NCBI RefSeq assembly: GCF_031822435.1
Contig: NZ_JAVQLW010000002.1
Location: 310,001-374,000 of the forward strand
Reading direction: 5' to 3'
DNA from: Paracoccus sp. MBLB3053
GTDB lineage: Bacteria; Pseudomonadota; Alphaproteobacteria; Rhodobacterales; Rhodobacteraceae
Length of the DNA stretch: 64,000 nucleotides
Of this stretch, positions 1 through 8,208 are shown piece by piece. The notes beneath the pieces were generated by a model. The model made no database searches, had not been told where the DNA came from, and saw only the letters and a list, made by a program, of their open reading frames with translations. Within the stretch, counting starts at the first letter, position 1. Every line of letters begins with the position of its first letter. A program made the translations under genes and the position numbers.

Positions 1-1263
1 CTGTTCTCGGGCGTTTCGGTGGCCGTGGGCCTGCTGATCGTCGCGGCTGCGTTCCTGCTGATCTTCGACGGCACGCGTTCGCTTGAAATGATACCCGAGA
101 TCTTCTTTGCGGATCTGAACAGCTTCGCCATCCTTTCAATTCCCATGTTCATCATCATGGGGGCAGCCGTTGCCTCGACCCGCGCCGGGGCCGACCTGTT
201 CGAGGCACTCGAACGCTGGCTGACCCGCGTGCCGGGTGGGCTTGTCGTGTCGAACCTGGGCGCCTGCGCGCTTTTCGCGGCCATGTCCGGATCATCGCCC
301 GCGACCTGCGCCGCCATCGGCAAGATGGGTATCCCCGAAATGCAGAAACGCGGCTATCCCGACGGCGTTGCCGCGGGTTCGATCGCCGCCGGGGGAACGC
401 TTGGCATCCTGATCCCGCCTTCCGTCACGATGATCGTCTATGGCATCGCGACCGAGACCTCGATCGGGCGCCTTTTCCTGGCGGGGATCATTCCGGGCTT
501 CCTGCTGACCGGGCTTTTCATGGCATGGGCCATCTATGCGACATGGCGGTCGGGGAATGCCGCCGTCCTGTCACCCCGCAGCTATTCGATGCGCGAACGT
601 TTCGAAATCCTGCCGCGCATCCTGCCATTCCTCGCCGTGATCGCGGGCGTGCTCTATTTCATGTATGGCGGCATCGCCACGACGTCCGAGACGGCCGCCG
701 TCGGCGCGGTTCTCTGCCTGGTCATGGCGATCATCATCTACCGGCTTTGGAACCCGCGTGCGATCTGGGGAATCCTGCGCGACAGCACCCGAGAAAGCGT
801 GATGATCCTGTTCATCATGGCCGCGGCAGGCGTCTTTGCCTACATGATGTCATCGCTGTTCATCACCCAGTCGATCGCGCAATGGATCGCCGGGCTCGAG
901 GTGAACCGCTGGGTTCTCATGGCGCTGATCAACCTCTTTTTGCTGGTCGCTGGTTTCTTTCTGCCGCCGGTCGCGGTGATCCTGATGACCGCGCCGATCC
1001 TGATGCCGATCCTCGAAGCCGCGCAGTTCGACCCCTACTGGTTTGCGGTCATCCTGACGATCAACATGGAAGTGGGGCTGATCACACCGCCGGTCGGGCT
1101 GAACCTTTTCGTCATCAACTCGATCGCGCCGAATATTTCGCTGCGCGCGATCCTTCTTGGCTCAGCGCCCTTCGTCGGCTGCATGTTCGCGGCAATCATC
1201 ATCCTTTGCCTGTTTCCCGGCCTCGCGACCTGGTTGCCGACGCTGGTGATGGGTCCGCTGTAG
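1..1263 (+). CDS. TRAP transporter large permease DctM, 5'-partial
   Basis: This is the C-terminal 420 residues of a TRAP large membrane subunit, which carries the substrate-binding and Na+-coupling path of secondary high-affinity organic-acid importers. The open frame continues past base 1, so the GTG at 19 is internal. Hydrophobic helices run throughout, and family motifs include GSSPATCAAIG, GTLGILIPPS and EVGLITPPVGLNLF. The stop lies 10 bases before the malonyl-CoA decarboxylase start, so it is probably cotranscribed. That context, like the MatPQM transporters of rhizobia, points to malonate or a related dicarboxylate as substrate. The substrate is inferred; the family is certain. Confidence 0.93.
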   Translation: MFSGVSVAVGLLIVAAAFLLIFDGTRSLEMIPEIFFADLNSFAILSIPMFIIMGAAVASTRAGADLFEALERWLTRVPGGLVVSNLGACALFAAMSGSSPATCAAIGKMGIPEMQKRGYPDGVAAGSIAAGGTLGILIPPSVTMIVYGIATETSIGRLFLAGIIPGFLLTGLFMAWAIYATWRSGNAAVLSPRSYSMRERFEILPRILPFLAVIAGVLYFMYGGIATTSETAAVGAVLCLVMAIIIYRLWNPRAIWGILRDSTRESVMILFIMAAAGVFAYMMSSLFITQSIAQWIAGLEVNRWVLMALINLFLLVAGFFLPPVAVILMTAPILMPILEAAQFDPYWFAVILTINMEVGLITPPVGLNLFVINSIAPNISLRAILLGSAPFVGCMFAAIIILCLFPGLATWLPTLVMGPL

Positions 1264-1273
1264 GGAGGAAAAT

Positions 1274-2566
1274 ATGGCACGGATCGCATTCTTCTCGGAC
1301 CTGATGGCGACCTTGTTCGAGCGTCGCCCCGCCAGCCCGCCGGGTCCAAGCAAACGCCCGATCAGCGAGCTTTGCGAGGCGCTCTTGTCCTCGCAGGGCG
1401 AGATTTCGGGTGTGAGGCTTGCGCGAGACATCCTGTCCCATTATCGCGCCATGAGCCTGGATGAGCGCGTGTCCTTCTTCCAGCATCTTGCGCAGGATCT
1501 GGATCTTGATCCCGTGGCCGTGGCTGAAGCAGCCGCGAAATACGGCACAACCCGTTCTCCCGAGGATCTGTATCGGCTGTGCCGTGAGGCAGAGCCACGT
1601 CGCCAGGAATTGTTGCGGCGCCTGAACCAGGCACCGGGCGCGACCGAGGAACTGGTCCGGATGCGGCTGGATCTGCTGCGCCTGGTGCCGGATACACCGC
1701 GCCTTCGCGTGATCGACGCCGATTTCCAGCACCTGTTTGCCAGCTGGTTCAATCGAGGCTTTCTCGTCCTGCGCCACATCGACTGGCGCACCCCTGCCAA
1801 CATCCTTGAAAAGATCATCGAATACGAGGCGGTTCACGCCATCAACGATTGGCATGATCTGCAGCGCCGGCTGCGTCCTTCGGACCGGCGTTGCTTTGCC
1901 TTCTTCCATCCCGCCATGCCTGAAGAGCCGCTCATTTTCGTCGAAGTCGCGTTGTGCAAAGGGGTACCCGGATCGGTGCAGGCATTGCTTGCCGAAGAGC
2001 GGGAAACCGAATCCGCTTTCGACACAGCCGTCTTCTATTCGATCTCGAATTGCCAGGAAGGGCTGCGCGGCATCTCATTCGGAAATTCCTTGATCAAGCA
2101 GGTGGTCGAGGAGTTGAAGCGCGACCTGCCGCAGGTCAGCCGTTTCGTGACACTTTCTCCTGTTCCTGGTCTTGCACGCTGGCTCAAGGAACTCGCGCCC
2201 CAGAGACCCGAAGCCGAGGCACTGCTCAGGGCCGAGGAACCCGCCGCGATCAAAGCCTTGGCCGATGATCTGCGGAAGCTGACCGCGGAATATCTGCTGA
2301 AGGCCAAGCGCTCGGACGGGCTACCCGTCGATCCGGTGGCGCGGTTCCATCTGGGCAATGGCGCTTTACTGCATGAGATCCATGCCCTTGCCGATATCTC
2401 GCCCAATGGTTTGCGCCAGAGCCGGACCGCAATGGTCAACTACCTTTACGACCTCGAAAAGGTCGAACAGAACAACGAGAGTTTTGTCACCGAGCGCAAG
2501 GTGGCGGCCTCGAAACAGGCTCACGCCCTGCTGATGCAGGGTCAGACGACAGGAAGAAAACAATGA
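1274..2566 (+). CDS. matA: Malonyl-CoA decarboxylase
   Basis: Cytoplasmic enzyme converting malonyl-CoA to acetyl-CoA and CO2. The 430-residue product has an N-terminal helical region and a GNAT-like C-terminal domain. Likely catalytic residues are Ser295 in TLSPVPG and His359 in FHLGNGA, the counterparts of the Ser/His pair in the human enzyme. A strong GGGAGGA Shine-Dalgarno precedes the ATG. Its stop overlaps the start of the malonyl-CoA synthetase gene, so the two are translationally coupled: malonate is activated by the synthetase and decarboxylated here. The family assignment is firm. Confidence 0.95.
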   Translation: MARIAFFSDLMATLFERRPASPPGPSKRPISELCEALLSSQGEISGVRLARDILSHYRAMSLDERVSFFQHLAQDLDLDPVAVAEAAAKYGTTRSPEDLYRLCREAEPRRQELLRRLNQAPGATEELVRMRLDLLRLVPDTPRLRVIDADFQHLFASWFNRGFLVLRHIDWRTPANILEKIIEYEAVHAINDWHDLQRRLRPSDRRCFAFFHPAMPEEPLIFVEVALCKGVPGSVQALLAEERETESAFDTAVFYSISNCQEGLRGISFGNSLIKQVVEELKRDLPQVSRFVTLSPVPGLARWLKELAPQRPEAEALLRAEEPAAIKALADDLRKLTAEYLLKAKRSDGLPVDPVARFHLGNGALLHEIHALADISPNGLRQSRTAMVNYLYDLEKVEQNNESFVTERKVAASKQAHALLMQGQTTGRKQ

Positions 2567-4077
2567 CGAACCCGCTTTACGACGCTCTTGTTGCGCCGCT
2601 GGCCTCGCGCGACACGGCCTCGCTGATTGACGCCACAGGCAATGAGATTTCGGGCAAGGCGCTGCATCGCATGGCGATGGAATATGCCTCGGCGCTGACG
2701 GGTCTGGGCGTAAAGCCCGGTGACCGCCTGGCTGTTCAGATCGAGAAGTCACCCCAGGCGCTGGCACTGTATCTGGGCGCGGTTGCGGCAGGCGTTGTCT
2801 TTCTGCCGCTCAACACGGCCTATACGGCAGATGAAATCGATTACTTTGTCGGAAACTCCGGCGCAGCACTGTTGGTGGGGGACCCGGCCCGCGCAGATGC
2901 GCTGCGCGAAGTTGCCGCGCGAAATGGGGCGCAGTTCCAGACGCTCGACGGCGCGGGGCAGGGCGGGCTTTCCGACCTGGCCGCAGCCGCAGAGGATTTC
3001 ACTCCGGTCGAACGTCGGCCCGACGATCTTGCCGCGATCCTCTACACCTCGGGGACGACCGGGCGCTCCAAAGGGGCGATGCTCAGTCAGTCGAACCTGC
3101 TTTCGAACGCCGAGGTTCTGGTGCGGGAATGGCGCTTCACCGATGCCGACGTGCTTTTGCACGCATTGCCGATCTTTCACACGCATGGACTGTTCGTGGC
3201 TTCGAACGTGCTTTTGCTGGCGGGTGGCACGATGGTGTTCCTGCCCGGCTTCAAGCTGGATCAGGTCATCTCGTGGCTGCCCAGATCGACCAGCATGATG
3301 GGCGTGCCCACGTTCTACACTCGGCTTCTGGACGATCCGCGCTTCACGCGCGATCTCGTCGGCCATATGCGGCTTTTCACCTCGGGCTCGGCCCCGCTCC
3401 TCGCCGAGACGCATCGCCAGTTCGAAGATCGGACGGGCCACCGCATCCTCGAGCGTTACGGGATGACCGAAACCAACATGAACACGTCGAACCCCTACGA
3501 AGGCGATCGTCGGGCCGGCACGGTCGGCATGCCGCTGCCGGGGGTCGAGGTGAAGATCACCGATCCGGCAACGGGCGCAACCCTGCCCGAGGGAGAGCCG
3601 GGCATGATCGAGGTGCGTGGCCCCAACGTGTTCAAAGGTTACTGGGAAATGCCCGAGAAGACGCGCGAGGAACTGCGCGAGAACGGGTTTTTCATCACCG
3701 GCGATATCGGCGTCATCGATGCCGATGGCTACGTCAGCATCGTCGGGCGGCAGAAGGACCTAATCATCACCGGGGGATACAATGTCTATCCCAAGGAGAT
3801 AGAATTGATCCTGGACGAACAGCCGGGGGTCCTGGAAAGTGCGGTGATCGGTGTGCCTCATCCCGATTTCGGCGAAGGTGTCGTCGCCATTCTTGTTCCC
3901 GAATCCAACGAAAGCCCCGATCTTGAGGCGATCCGGTCAGCGCTCGGTCAGAGCCTCGCGAAGTTCAAGCAGCCCAAGCATATCGCGCTGGTGGCGGAGC
4001 TTCCGCGCAATACGATGGGAAAGGTGCAAAAGAACCTGCTGCGCAACGAGATGTCCGAGCTTTTCGCGGGAAGCTGA
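2563..4077 (+). CDS. matB: Malonyl-CoA synthetase (malonate-CoA ligase)
   Basis: ATP-dependent acyl-CoA ligase of the ANL superfamily that makes malonyl-CoA from malonate and CoA. The 504 residues contain the P-loop YTSGTTGRSKGA (about 160-171), the adenylate motif ERYGMTETNMN, the hinge region GRQKDLIITGGYN, and the C-terminal catalytic lysine in RNTMGKVQK (about 486). The start overlaps the previous gene by ATGA. With the TRAP permease and decarboxylase it forms a complete malonate uptake-to-acetyl-CoA unit. A related AMP-ligase specificity cannot be excluded by eye, but the neighbour strongly supports MatB. Confidence 0.94.
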   Translation: MTNPLYDALVAPLASRDTASLIDATGNEISGKALHRMAMEYASALTGLGVKPGDRLAVQIEKSPQALALYLGAVAAGVVFLPLNTAYTADEIDYFVGNSGAALLVGDPARADALREVAARNGAQFQTLDGAGQGGLSDLAAAAEDFTPVERRPDDLAAILYTSGTTGRSKGAMLSQSNLLSNAEVLVREWRFTDADVLLHALPIFHTHGLFVASNVLLLAGGTMVFLPGFKLDQVISWLPRSTSMMGVPTFYTRLLDDPRFTRDLVGHMRLFTSGSAPLLAETHRQFEDRTGHRILERYGMTETNMNTSNPYEGDRRAGTVGMPLPGVEVKITDPATGATLPEGEPGMIEVRGPNVFKGYWEMPEKTREELRENGFFITGDIGVIDADGYVSIVGRQKDLIITGGYNVYPKEIELILDEQPGVLESAVIGVPHPDFGEGVVAILVPESNESPDLEAIRSALGQSLAKFKQPKHIALVAELPRNTMGKVQKNLLRNEMSELFAGS

Positions 4078-4095
4078 CGCACCTTGAAAGGGTCA

Positions 4096-4112
4096 GGCCC
4101 CGAAATGGGGCC
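4096..4112. terminator. Hairpin between convergent genes
   Basis: A perfect 6-bp stem GGCCCC/GGGGCC with loop GAAAT sits between the ends of matB and the lrp-type gene. Outer GGG and CCC can extend it with bulges. There is no clear T-run on the plus strand, so termination efficiency is uncertain. Confidence 0.45.
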
Positions 4113-4132
4113 GCCCTTGCCAGTGATAGGGG

Positions 4133-4555
4133 TCAGACCTGGCTCAGAAGGATGCTGGTTTCGCTGTTCGTGATGCCCTGGATTTCGCGCACTTCGCGCA
4201 GAACCCGATCGAAATGGGGCAGGTTATCTGCGGCAAGTTGTGCAACCAGGTCCCATTTGCCGTTTGTAGAGTGCAGCGAATGCAATTCGGGCAGGCCCCT
4301 TAGCGCACGGATGACCTGGGTCGTCGACCTGCCATTCACCTCGATCAGCATTACGGCCTGCACGGCTTCGGTGACGTTTTCGCGTGCGCGGATCGTAAAC
4401 CCCAGAACTGCGCCGGTATCCATCAGACGATCAAGCCGGGTCTGGACCGTGGCGCGCGAAACACCAAGGATCGTCGCCAGTTTCGAAACTGGCGCGCGGC
4501 CATCCTCGCGTAGCGCGGCGATCAGCCGTCGGTCGAGATCGTCAAGCAGATGCAT
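4133..4555 (-). CDS. Lrp/AsnC family transcriptional regulator
   Basis: A 140-residue protein with an N-terminal winged helix-turn-helix (LDDLDRRLIAALREDG, then SRATVQTRLDRL, about residues 4-50) and a C-terminal RAM/AsnC ligand-binding domain. Such proteins form octamers that sense amino acids. It is divergent from the ornithine cyclodeaminase gene across 123 bases holding two inverted repeats, so it probably controls that gene and itself in response to ornithine, arginine or proline. The target and effector are inferred from position; the family is clear. Confidence 0.93.
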   Translation of the reverse strand: MHLLDDLDRRLIAALREDGRAPVSKLATILGVSRATVQTRLDRLMDTGAVLGFTIRARENVTEAVQAVMLIEVNGRSTTQVIRALRGLPELHSLHSTNGKWDLVAQLAADNLPHFDRVLREVREIQGITNSETSILLSQV

Positions 4556-4607
4556 GGCAATGTGCTAAGCCGATGTTATCATATTGCTTGATGATCTACA
4601 CGTTTCA

Positions 4608-4638
4608 GCAAATCTTTCAACTGTTGCAAGATATTTGC
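4608..4638. promoter_or_regulatory. Candidate Lrp-type operator, inverted repeat
   Basis: GCAAATCTT (4608-4616) faces AAGATATTTGC (4628-4638); the arms match apart from a two-base insertion. A second repeat, ATCAT (4578-4582) with ATGAT (4591-4595), lies nearer the regulator start. Both sit in the AT-rich divergent region between the Lrp-type gene and the ornithine cyclodeaminase gene. Lrp/AsnC proteins bind arrays of degenerate AT-rich palindromes, so the placement fits, but the assignment is inference. Confidence 0.4.
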
Positions 4639-4678
4639 GACCTTTATCCTTGGCTCGTCACGAATAGCGGAGCCAATC

Positions 4679-5746
4679 ATGAACATGCATTTCAATCCCT
4701 CGCAGAGCGTGCGTTACGTGGGCGTCCAGAACATGGTGCGCCTTGTGGCATCGCGCGGGGTGGAGAGCATGCTCGAAGGTATGGCGGATTACATCGAAGA
4801 GGATTTTCGCCGCTGGCCGCTTTTCGACAAGACGCCACGGGTCGCGAGCCATTCGGCAGATGGGGTGATCGAGCTCATGCCGACTTCGGACGGCACGCTT
4901 TACGGGTTCAAATATGTGAATGGTCATCCGAAGAACATGCGAGAGGGTCTTCAGACCGTGACGGCCTTTGGCATGCTGGCGGATGTGGCAACCGGCTATC
5001 CACAATTCATCTCGGAAATGACGATCACGACGGCCCTGCGCACGGCAGCGACTTCAGCCGTAGCGGCCAGGCATCTTGCCCGCCCCGACAGCCGCGTCAT
5101 GGGGATGATCGGCCTGGGTGCACAGTCCGAGTTCCAGGCCCTGGCATTCCGGGTCATCTGCGGCATCGAAGAGCTTCGCGTCTATGATATCGACCCCGAG
5201 GCGACGGCGAAATTCCTTGGCAACATGGAAGGGCTCGGCCTGAGGATCACGCCGTGCAAAAGCGCGGCCGACGCGGTCATGGGGGTCGACATCATCACCA
5301 CGGTGACCGCCGACAAGCAGAATGCCACGGTTCTTTCCGACAACATGGTCGGGGCCGGCGTGCACATCAACGCGATCGGGGGCGACTGCCCCGGCAAGAC
5401 CGAGTTGCAGGCCGATATCCTGAAACGCGCTTCAGTCTTCGTCGAATACCCCGAGCAGACCCGGATCGAAGGCGAGATCCAGCAGATGGAGGCCGATTTC
5501 CCGGTGACCGAATTGTGGCGCGTGATCACGGGCGAACTGCCGGGCAGGTTGGATGCCCAGCAGATCACCCTGTTCGATTCAGTCGGTTTCGCGACCGAGG
5601 ATCTGTCGGCGCTGCGCTATATCCGCGATGTCGTCGCAGAGACTCCGTTCTACGATGAAATCGACCTGATCGCCGCGCCCGCAGATCCCCGCGACCTGTT
5701 CGGACTGATCCGCTCGGCCAAGCTGTCCGCAGATGAAGGGATCTGA
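4679..5746 (+). CDS. ocd: Ornithine cyclodeaminase
   Basis: NAD+-dependent enzyme converting L-ornithine to L-proline and ammonia. The 355-residue length and the GGDCPGKTE motif (Asp about 238) are typical of true ornithine cyclodeaminases rather than the wider mu-crystallin family. A Rossmann motif MIGLGAQSEFQ lies at about 142-152. GGAG upstream of the ATG serves as ribosome-binding site. It stands alone, divergent from the Lrp/AsnC regulator, and offers a one-step route from ornithine to proline. A second, less canonical family member lies at 13544-14479. Confidence 0.93.
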   Translation: MNMHFNPSQSVRYVGVQNMVRLVASRGVESMLEGMADYIEEDFRRWPLFDKTPRVASHSADGVIELMPTSDGTLYGFKYVNGHPKNMREGLQTVTAFGMLADVATGYPQFISEMTITTALRTAATSAVAARHLARPDSRVMGMIGLGAQSEFQALAFRVICGIEELRVYDIDPEATAKFLGNMEGLGLRITPCKSAADAVMGVDIITTVTADKQNATVLSDNMVGAGVHINAIGGDCPGKTELQADILKRASVFVEYPEQTRIEGEIQQMEADFPVTELWRVITGELPGRLDAQQITLFDSVGFATEDLSALRYIRDVVAETPFYDEIDLIAAPADPRDLFGLIRSAKLSADEGI

Positions 5747-5770
5747 CGCCTTGCCGCGCACGCGCCGGGC

Positions 5771-6811
5771 TCAGTGCGTGGCCGACTGGCGCGCGTTCTG
5801 CAACCCGGCCAGATAGCTGCCAAGATTGTCGCCGAGGCTCGGCTGCATGTAGCCTCCCTCCTGCACGTTCAGGACCGGGATATCGAGCTTGGCAATCCTG
5901 CCGGCGATCCGGGCAAAGCCCTCGGTCGTGACCTTGAGCCCTTGAAAGGGATCGTCCTCATGCGCGTCAAGACCAAGCGCGACCACGATCACCGAGGCCC
6001 CATAGGCCGAGACCTGCTCGAGTGCGCGGTCCACTGCTTCCAGATAGCCTTTGTCGCCGGTTCCACGAGCTAGCGGCAGATTCAGGTTGTAGCCAACTCC
6101 GCGACCTTCCCCGCATTCCTGCGCCCCGCCCGCGTAAAAGGGATAAAACTCGGCGGGATCGACATGGATCGAGACGGTCAGCACGTCGTCCCGATCGTAA
6201 AAGATCCCCTGCGTCCCGTTCCCATGGTGCACATCAATGTCGAGGATGGCCGGGCGATGGCCATGTGCGCGCAGGAACTCGGCCGCGATCCCCGAATTGT
6301 TCAGGAAACAGAAACCACCCGAGACCTCGCGGTAGGCGTGATGGCCCGAGGGGCGGCAGAGGGCATAGGCCGCATCCGCTCCGTCCAGGATCATGCCTGC
6401 TCCGGTCAATGCAGTCTGCGCCGACCAGTAGATCGCATCCCAGCTATGTTCCGAGATCGGACAGGACGTATCGGCGTTGTGAAATCCGATCTGGGCTTCG
6501 GCATCATACGAATAGTGCACCCGCCGATCCGGCGAAATGCGCCCCGGCACGACCTCGCCCAGATCCGCGACCTGCTCCGAGCGACGCGCATGGATCGTCT
6601 TCAGATAGGCCAGATAGCGCGGTGTATGGACTGCGGCCAGAGGTGCCATGCCATGATCCATCGGGGCATTCAGTTCAAGTCCGGCCTGCCTAAGCCCGCG
6701 CAGCAATTCGTTTACCCGCTCGGGCCGGTCGGGGTTCAGGATCACCTTTCCGTCTGCCAACCGGAATTGGGGGTCGTGCTTGCGCTGCCGTTCGTCGAAT
6801 ACCGCCTTCAT
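5771..6811 (-). CDS. Acetylpolyamine amidohydrolase-like class II deacetylase
   Basis: Zn-dependent amidohydrolase of the arginase/deacetylase fold, 346 residues, close in length and layout to bacterial acetylpolyamine amidohydrolase. Visible active-site elements are the His-His pair in RPSGHHAY, the metal ligands in LDIDVHHGNGTQ and LGLDAHEDDP, and the transition-state tyrosine in QEGGYMQ. Expected role: remove acetyl (or another acyl) groups from imported N-acyl amines or polyamines. It is the last gene of a six-gene minus-strand operon, overlapping the FAD dehydrogenase by 4 bases, so its substrate is probably imported by the operon's ABC transporter. Substrate is inferred. Confidence 0.88.
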   Translation of the reverse strand: MKAVFDERQRKHDPQFRLADGKVILNPDRPERVNELLRGLRQAGLELNAPMDHGMAPLAAVHTPRYLAYLKTIHARRSEQVADLGEVVPGRISPDRRVHYSYDAEAQIGFHNADTSCPISEHSWDAIYWSAQTALTGAGMILDGADAAYALCRPSGHHAYREVSGGFCFLNNSGIAAEFLRAHGHRPAILDIDVHHGNGTQGIFYDRDDVLTVSIHVDPAEFYPFYAGGAQECGEGRGVGYNLNLPLARGTGDKGYLEAVDRALEQVSAYGASVIVVALGLDAHEDDPFQGLKVTTEGFARIAGRIAKLDIPVLNVQEGGYMQPSLGDNLGSYLAGLQNARQSATH

Positions 6812-8208
6812 ATCTCGCCCTCCACGGCAACGGGCAGGGTCTTGCCCGGATTCAGAATTCCCTTTGGATCCAGCGCCTTTTTTATTTCGCGCATCACCTG
6901 CAACGCGACCGGATCCTTGAAGCGGGCCATGGGGGCCAGTTTCGAGATGCCGACGCCATGTTCTGCCGAGAATGTCCCGTTCATTTCAACCGCGAGAGAG
7001 TCAATTTCGGCACGCAGCGCTGCAATCAGTCCCGGTTCGTTGGCGGAAGGGTAGCAGGTGTAATGGATATTCCCGTCACCCAGATGAGCAACCGAAAGCA
7101 CGTCGCAGCGCGGATCGACTGCCCGCAACCTTGGCTCGATGTCGCGCAGATAATCGGCCACGCGGTCGATCGGCACCGCGATGTCCGTATCAAGAGCCGG
7201 TTCGCGCCGGAAGGCAATCTCGGCGGCCGCCTCGCGTCGCGCCCACATCTCGCTGCGTTGGGCCTCGTTCTGAGCGATCACCGCGTCGGAAACCCCGCCG
7301 GTTTCAAACCACTCGGACAGAACTTCTTCGAGCACCGCGCCCAGTGTGCCAGGCCTTGCGGCGGCGAGTTCGACCAGCAGGTTGACCTCATGCGGCGCGT
7401 CGAAGGGTTCCCGCGCCTTCGGGTCGACTTCGAAATGTCCCTCGACAAAGGCGCGGGGCATGAACTCGAAGGCAACCACCGCGCCGCCCGTCGCGTCTTG
7501 CAGCGCGTTAAGCAGATCCGGGGCGCGGTCAAGTTGCGTCATGGCGACCATGGCCGTCACGCGCTCGGCCGGGCGCGGTTGCAGCTTCATGACTGCAGCC
7601 GTGATGATGCCAAGCTGACCTTCGGCACCGATCACAAGGTCGCGCAGGTCGAAGCCCGAATTGTTCTTGTGAAGCGCCTGCATCAGGTCGAGCACGCGAC
7701 CGTCGGCCAGAACCACCTCGACACCGAGACAGAGATCGCGCGTATTGCCATATCGCAAGACATTCGCGCCGCCGGCGTTCGTCGAAAGGACCCCGCCGAT
7801 CATCGCCGAGCCGCTTGCTCCGAAAGCCAGCGGAAAGATCAGTCCCTGTTCTTCGGCAGCAACGTTCAATGCATCGACGATGACGCCGGCATCGACCACC
7901 GCAACGCGGGCCTCGGGACGGATCTCGCGAATGCGGTTCATCCGCTCGACCGAGAGCATGATCGCACCGCTGCCCAGGGCGCCCCCGTTCAATCCGGTAT
8001 TGCCGGATACCGGGACCACGGGCAGGTCGCGCCCATGGGCAACGCGCAACACGGCCGACACCTCGTCGCGATTTGCCGGGCGCACCACGGCAAGCGGCGC
8101 GCCCGTATAGTGACCGGTCCAATCGCGATCCCAGCGCGCCGTGTCGCGGCCGGTCAACACGTTTGCCGCACCCACGATGGCGGCGAGATCCTCGATCAGT
8201 TCGGTCAT
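6808..8208 (-). CDS. FAD-linked oxidase (D-2-hydroxyacid/D-lactate dehydrogenase type)
   Basis: A 466-residue VAO-family flavoprotein. The N-terminal FAD-binding domain holds VPVSGNTGLNGGA (about 60-72). The C-terminal oxidase domain holds AHLGDGNIHY, with histidines typical of metal-dependent D-lactate and D-2-hydroxyglutarate dehydrogenases, and ends with LDPKGILNPGK. It would oxidise a D-2-hydroxy acid, or possibly a D-amino or opine-like product, and pass electrons to the quinone pool. It overlaps the ABC ATPase gene upstream and the deacetylase gene downstream by 4 bases each. The exact substrate cannot be read from sequence. Confidence 0.88.
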   Translation of the reverse strand: MTELIEDLAAIVGAANVLTGRDTARWDRDWTGHYTGAPLAVVRPANRDEVSAVLRVAHGRDLPVVPVSGNTGLNGGALGSGAIMLSVERMNRIREIRPEARVAVVDAGVIVDALNVAAEEQGLIFPLAFGASGSAMIGGVLSTNAGGANVLRYGNTRDLCLGVEVVLADGRVLDLMQALHKNNSGFDLRDLVIGAEGQLGIITAAVMKLQPRPAERVTAMVAMTQLDRAPDLLNALQDATGGAVVAFEFMPRAFVEGHFEVDPKAREPFDAPHEVNLLVELAAARPGTLGAVLEEVLSEWFETGGVSDAVIAQNEAQRSEMWARREAAAEIAFRREPALDTDIAVPIDRVADYLRDIEPRLRAVDPRCDVLSVAHLGDGNIHYTCYPSANEPGLIAALRAEIDSLAVEMNGTFSAEHGVGISKLAPMARFKDPVALQVMREIKKALDPKGILNPGKTLPVAVEGEI

